From Holophagaceae bacterium UBA692 (GTDB taxonomy: Bacteria; Acidobacteriota; Holophagae; Holophagales; Holophagaceae): a stretch of 9,727 bases of DNA. This document shows, one piece after another, positions 6,560-9,727 of this stretch. Made by a program: the position numbers and the translations under genes. The DNA is taken from positions 20,347 through 30,073 of the forward strand of contig DBMS01000234.1 of assembly GCA_002297665.1 (NCBI GenBank), given 5' to 3'. The notes under the pieces are model-generated. The model saw nothing but the letters and a program-made list of their open reading frames with translations, did no database searches and had not been told where the DNA came from. Position 1 is the first letter of the stretch; the number at the start of each line of letters is the position of its first letter.

Positions 6560-7285
6560 GTGCATTGGTTCGAGCGGGATTTTGACCATCCGCACTACTT
6601 CGAGATCTACCGGGACAAGATCCTGGAGGCGGCCCAGGAGGGCCCGGGGCTTGCCCGGCTCCTGGACTTGCCGCCCGGCTCCCGGGTGCTGGACCTCCCC
6701 TGCGGCTGGGGCCGCCTGCGGCCCGCGCTGGAGGCCTGCGGGCACCGGGTGGTGGGCGGGGACCTCAGCCCCATGAACCTCCGCCGCCACGCCCGGGAAT
6801 TCCCCGGGGACCTGGTGCGCCTGGACCTCCGGTCCCTGCCCTTCCGGGACGGCTGTGCCGACGCCGTGTTCTGCGCCTACACCAGCTGGGGCTACTTCGC
6901 GACCGACGAGGAGAACCAGCGCCAGCTGGACGAGTTCGCCCGGGTCCTGAAACCGGGCGGGACCCTCCTGCTCGACCTGGCCGGCCGGGACTTCTTCCTC
7001 CGGGCCCTGGCGGCCATGGGCCGCGATTGGTACGAGGTGGAAGGCCTCTACCTGGAGCGGGTGCGCCTCAGCGACGACGGCCGCCGGTTCCTCACGGACC
7101 GGATCATGCGCGGGACCCGGTTCCAGCACGACATCTGGATCCCCACCGACCCCGAGGTGCGGGCCGCCCTGGCGGCCGCGGGCCTGGAAATCGACCGGAC
7201 CTTCGGGAACGTCCAGGGCGCCCCCTGGTTTCCCCACGCCGAACGCTGGATCTACCGGGCCGAGAAGCCCAGGAAGGCGCCCTGA
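6560..7285 (+). CDS. Class I SAM-dependent methyltransferase
   Basis: A 241-residue soluble methyltransferase; the acceptor is not identifiable. Motif I is VLDLPCGWGR (43-52), the SAM-binding loop after the first strand. Asp68 in GGDLS ends strand 2 and would bind the ribose hydroxyls. ADAVFCAYTSWGYF (100-113) covers motif IV, and VLKPGGTLLLDL (129-140) is the typical post-motif strand. The C-terminal about 60 residues (RGTRFQHDIW... to FGNVQG) look like the small-molecule or protein-directed Methyltransf_11/25 type. Translation starts at GTG 6560, with GGAG 8 bases upstream; no ATG fits as well. It is divergent from the DUF465 gene and convergent with rnpB, 25 bases away. Confidence 0.9.
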   Translation: MHWFERDFDHPHYFEIYRDKILEAAQEGPGLARLLDLPPGSRVLDLPCGWGRLRPALEACGHRVVGGDLSPMNLRRHAREFPGDLVRLDLRSLPFRDGCADAVFCAYTSWGYFATDEENQRQLDEFARVLKPGGTLLLDLAGRDFFLRALAAMGRDWYEVEGLYLERVRLSDDGRRFLTDRIMRGTRFQHDIWIPTDPEVRAALAAAGLEIDRTFGNVQGAPWFPHAERWIYRAEKPRKAP

Positions 7286-7292
7286 TAGGGGC

Positions 7293-7314
7293 AGGACCCC
7301 CTCGCGGGGGTCCT
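7293..7314. terminator. Strong hairpin between the methyltransferase gene and rnpB
   Basis: AGGACCCCC and GGGGGTCCT form a perfect 9-bp stem around a 4-base loop (GCGA on the minus strand, a GNRA tetraloop). It begins 7 bases after the methyltransferase stop and overlaps the 3' edge of rnpB. No U-run follows on either strand, so it may be a weak or Rho-assisted terminator, or a stabiliser of the 3' end of either transcript. Confidence 0.6.
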
Positions 7315-7737
7315 GGTGAACCGGTAAGCCGGATTCTGTCGTGGGACGTCATTCCTCTAGGACGATCATCACTGATCGCCTCAAGCGACCTACCCGCTGG
7401 CTCGATCGGGCCGATCCTCACTTCCGGAGAAGTTCGCCAGCCTATTTGGTCTTGCTCCGTGGGGGGTTTACCTAGCCCGCCCTGTTGCCAGGAACGTCGG
7501 TGGGCTCTTACCCCACCCTTTCACCCTTACCTGATCCCCGTTGCCGGGGCCATCGGCGGTCTGCTCTCTGTTGCACTGTCCATCGGGTCGCCCCGCCCAG
7601 GGATTACCTGGCCCACTGCCCTATGGAGTCCGGACTTTCCTCTGCGGATTTACGCAGCGACGCCCTGGTCCACGTCTTCAGCCTATCACACCCGACCCCT
7701 CTCACCTACACCAGGACGGATCCAACCGGAAACCAGG
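7311..7737 (-). ncRNA. rnpB: RNase P RNA, bacterial class A
   Basis: Catalytic RNA that trims 5' leaders from pre-tRNAs. On the minus strand I see every conserved block. GAGGAAAGTCCGGACTCCAT (ending near 7623) is the P4/CR-I region. AGTGCAACAGAGAGCA, ACCGCCGATGG, GATCAGGTAAGGGTGAAAGG and GTAAGAGC follow. Then come GGAGCAAGACCAAATAGG, the CCTAGAGGAATGA segment, and CCCACGACAGAATCCGGCTTA near the 3' end. I set the ends by pairing: P1 as CCTGGT-TT-CCGGT (7737-7725) with ACCGG-TTC-ACCAGG (7324-7311), directly after GGCTTA as in other class A RNAs. CGTCCTGGT and ACCAGGGCG would form a 9-bp P3 enclosing an extended arm. The identity is secure; the 5' end could instead be nearer 7693-7718. It is divergent from the exported protein gene. 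Confidence 0.95.
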
Positions 7738-7770
7738 CCGTCGGCAGGAGAAGTTCCCTGGCCGAGGGAT

Positions 7771-7793
7771 CTGTATGAATTATTATTGTATCG
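7771..7793. promoter_or_regulatory. AT-rich island between divergent rnpB and the exported protein gene
   Basis: A run of A/T-rich sequence stands out in the GC-rich background, between the 5' end of rnpB and the downstream gene start at 7826. On the minus strand TACAAT (7790-7785) matches the -10 consensus at 5 of 6 and would start rnpB transcription about 40 bases before the proposed mature 5' end. TTGCAA is 20 bp upstream of it, too far for a standard -35. On the plus strand TATTGT or TATCGT could serve the exported-protein gene. Confidence 0.45.
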
Positions 7794-7825
7794 TCTCGCA
7801 CCCGAGTCCCTTGCAAAGGAGCACC

Positions 7826-8314
7826 ATGGCCCTGACCACCCCCCCGAGCCTTTTAGCCACCGCGTTCATCCTGGCGGTTTCAAGCCAAGCCCTCCGGGCG
7901 GATGATCCCGTCTGGCACAACCATTCCGCGAAGGACATCACCTTGAAGGTGGTTGCGGATTCCAAGAATGAAGGCATCATGACCTTCACCCCCGGCGGCA
8001 CGTTCAAGACGACGGGGGATATCATCACCTGGAAAGCCGGCCAGAAAATGACCGTGAAGTACAGTTCCCTGCCGAAATACGCCCACTTCAAGTTCCAGGT
8101 CATCGACAGCACGGGCCGATGGGCCACCTTCGTCGCCGACAACCCCTCCTTCGGAAGCCCAACGGTGAAGTTGCAGGAAGGCGAGCATAGCCCTCAGACC
8201 AACCCCCCCAAGGATGACGGCCGCCAATCCCTCTACGACACCGGGAGGTCGAAGGGCGGGCTCCAGATCTCGAACACCTTCATGACCTGGCCCTACCCGG
8301 TCAAATGGAATTGA
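7826..8314 (+). CDS. Small exported protein of unknown function
   Basis: A 162-residue protein with a Sec signal peptide: hydrophobic residues about 8-21 and a likely cut after ALRA (residue 25), leaving about 137 mature residues. The ATG has AAAGGAG 5-6 bases upstream; longer in-frame versions would run back through rnpB. The mature part alternates polar and hydrophobic residues (ITLKVV, IITWKAGQKMTVKY, HFKFQVID, WATFVAD), which suggests an all-beta sandwich. It is followed by a polar Pro/Asp/Gly-rich stretch (about 118-146). There are no cysteines, no membrane anchor and no catalytic motif that I recognise. Codon use is less GC-extreme than in the neighbours. It is divergent from rnpB and convergent with the rRNA operon, with a strong terminator after it. 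Confidence 0.85.
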   Translation: MALTTPPSLLATAFILAVSSQALRADDPVWHNHSAKDITLKVVADSKNEGIMTFTPGGTFKTTGDIITWKAGQKMTVKYSSLPKYAHFKFQVIDSTGRWATFVADNPSFGSPTVKLQEGEHSPQTNPPKDDGRQSLYDTGRSKGGLQISNTFMTWPYPVKWN

Positions 8315-8340
8315 AGCGCTCCAATCCAGGCCAGACACAG

Positions 8341-8366
8341 AAAGCCCCCGCGTGAGCGGGGGCTTT
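8341..8366. terminator. Bidirectional terminator between the exported protein gene and the rRNA operon
   Basis: A perfect 11-bp stem (AAAGCCCCCGC / GCGGGGGCTTT) with a GTGA loop is followed by a further T on the plus strand. It lies 26 bases after the exported-protein stop and about 10 bases after the 5S 3' end on the minus strand. There the stem ends in TTTC. It should end both the protein mRNA and the rRNA operon transcript. Confidence 0.9.
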
Positions 8367-8375
8367 TGAGTTTAA

Positions 8376-8490
8376 CGTCGCGGCGACCTACTTTTCCACC
8401 TGTGTGCCAGGAAGTATCATCGGCCCTCTGGAGCTTAACTGCCGTGTTCGGGATGGGAACGGGTGTGACCTCCAGGGTAAAGCCACGACG
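8376..8490 (-). rRNA. rrf: 5S ribosomal RNA
   Basis: On the minus strand the 115-nt sequence has the 5S hallmarks: CCCGTTCCCATCCCGAACACGG, then AGTTAAGCTCC and GATGATACT near the middle. The ends pair as helix I (CGTCGTGGC with GCCGCGACG, 9 bp including one G-U), which I used to set the boundaries. It is the last gene of the operon, 98 bases after 23S. Confidence 0.96.
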
Positions 8491-8588
8491 AAGGGGTCAG
8501 ACTTCGTTGTGTTGAAGCGAAGGGTGAGGCGAGACGAGCCTAAACGTTAAGCATGGTCTCATTGATTGGATGCAATTGATTGATGAAA
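8491..8588 (-). other. 23S-5S intergenic spacer
   Basis: A spacer of about 98 bp without a tRNA. It contains the direct repeat ATTGATTG twice (in 8559-8583), six bases apart, next to the 23S 3' end. This is lower in GC than the flanks. It is probably part of the precursor that RNases remove; the matching 5' flank of 23S is outside the window. Confidence 0.7.

Positions 8589-9727
<1,139 letters not shown>

Noticed and set aside
7027..7905. 292-codon plus-strand open frame
   Set aside because: It overlaps the methyltransferase and crosses rnpB; no protein features.

Overview
The window is about 9.7 kb of very GC-rich bacterial chromosome. It has ordinary housekeeping content, short intergenic gaps, and many genes in divergent or convergent pairs. 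Secreted proteins with Sec signals and a PAS sensor kinase suggest a Gram-negative. The composition, the kinase style and the gene mix would fit the Acidobacteriota (Holophaga/Geothrix-like), but that placement is inference. The rRNA and rnpB sequences here would settle it.

Left part (1-3483), all minus strand: a PAS-PAS-histidine kinase that runs off the left edge; an exported calcineurin-like metallophosphoesterase with an N-terminal Ig-like domain and a GC-rich, repeat-bearing leader; and a 90-residue cysteine-containing protein ending in a CDECH motif. The last gene is divergent from dtd.

Middle part (3595-7285): dtd (D-aminoacyl-tRNA deacylase, plus) abuts stop-to-stop with a minus-strand exported protein. 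That protein resembles a penicillin-binding transpeptidase domain in which all three active-site motifs look lost. It is divergent from hutI (imidazolonepropionase, plus), which stands alone without other hut genes. A strong bidirectional hairpin terminator separates hutI from a convergent DUF465/YdcH-like small protein (minus). A class I SAM-dependent methyltransferase (plus) follows, divergent from the DUF465 gene.

Right part (7293-9727) is RNA-dominated. rnpB (RNase P RNA, minus) lies convergent to the methyltransferase. A small exported protein of unknown function (plus) is divergent from rnpB and shares an AT-rich promoter island with it. A long terminator hairpin separates this gene from a convergent rRNA operon, whose 3' end is seen here: 5S, a spacer of about 100 bp without tRNA, then the 3' ~1.1 kb of 23S, all minus strand and running off the right edge.

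No mobile element, CRISPR array, phage or defence locus was seen. I do not see a clearly novel multi-gene system. The most unusual item is the apparently catalytically dead transpeptidase-fold protein at 4030-4830.
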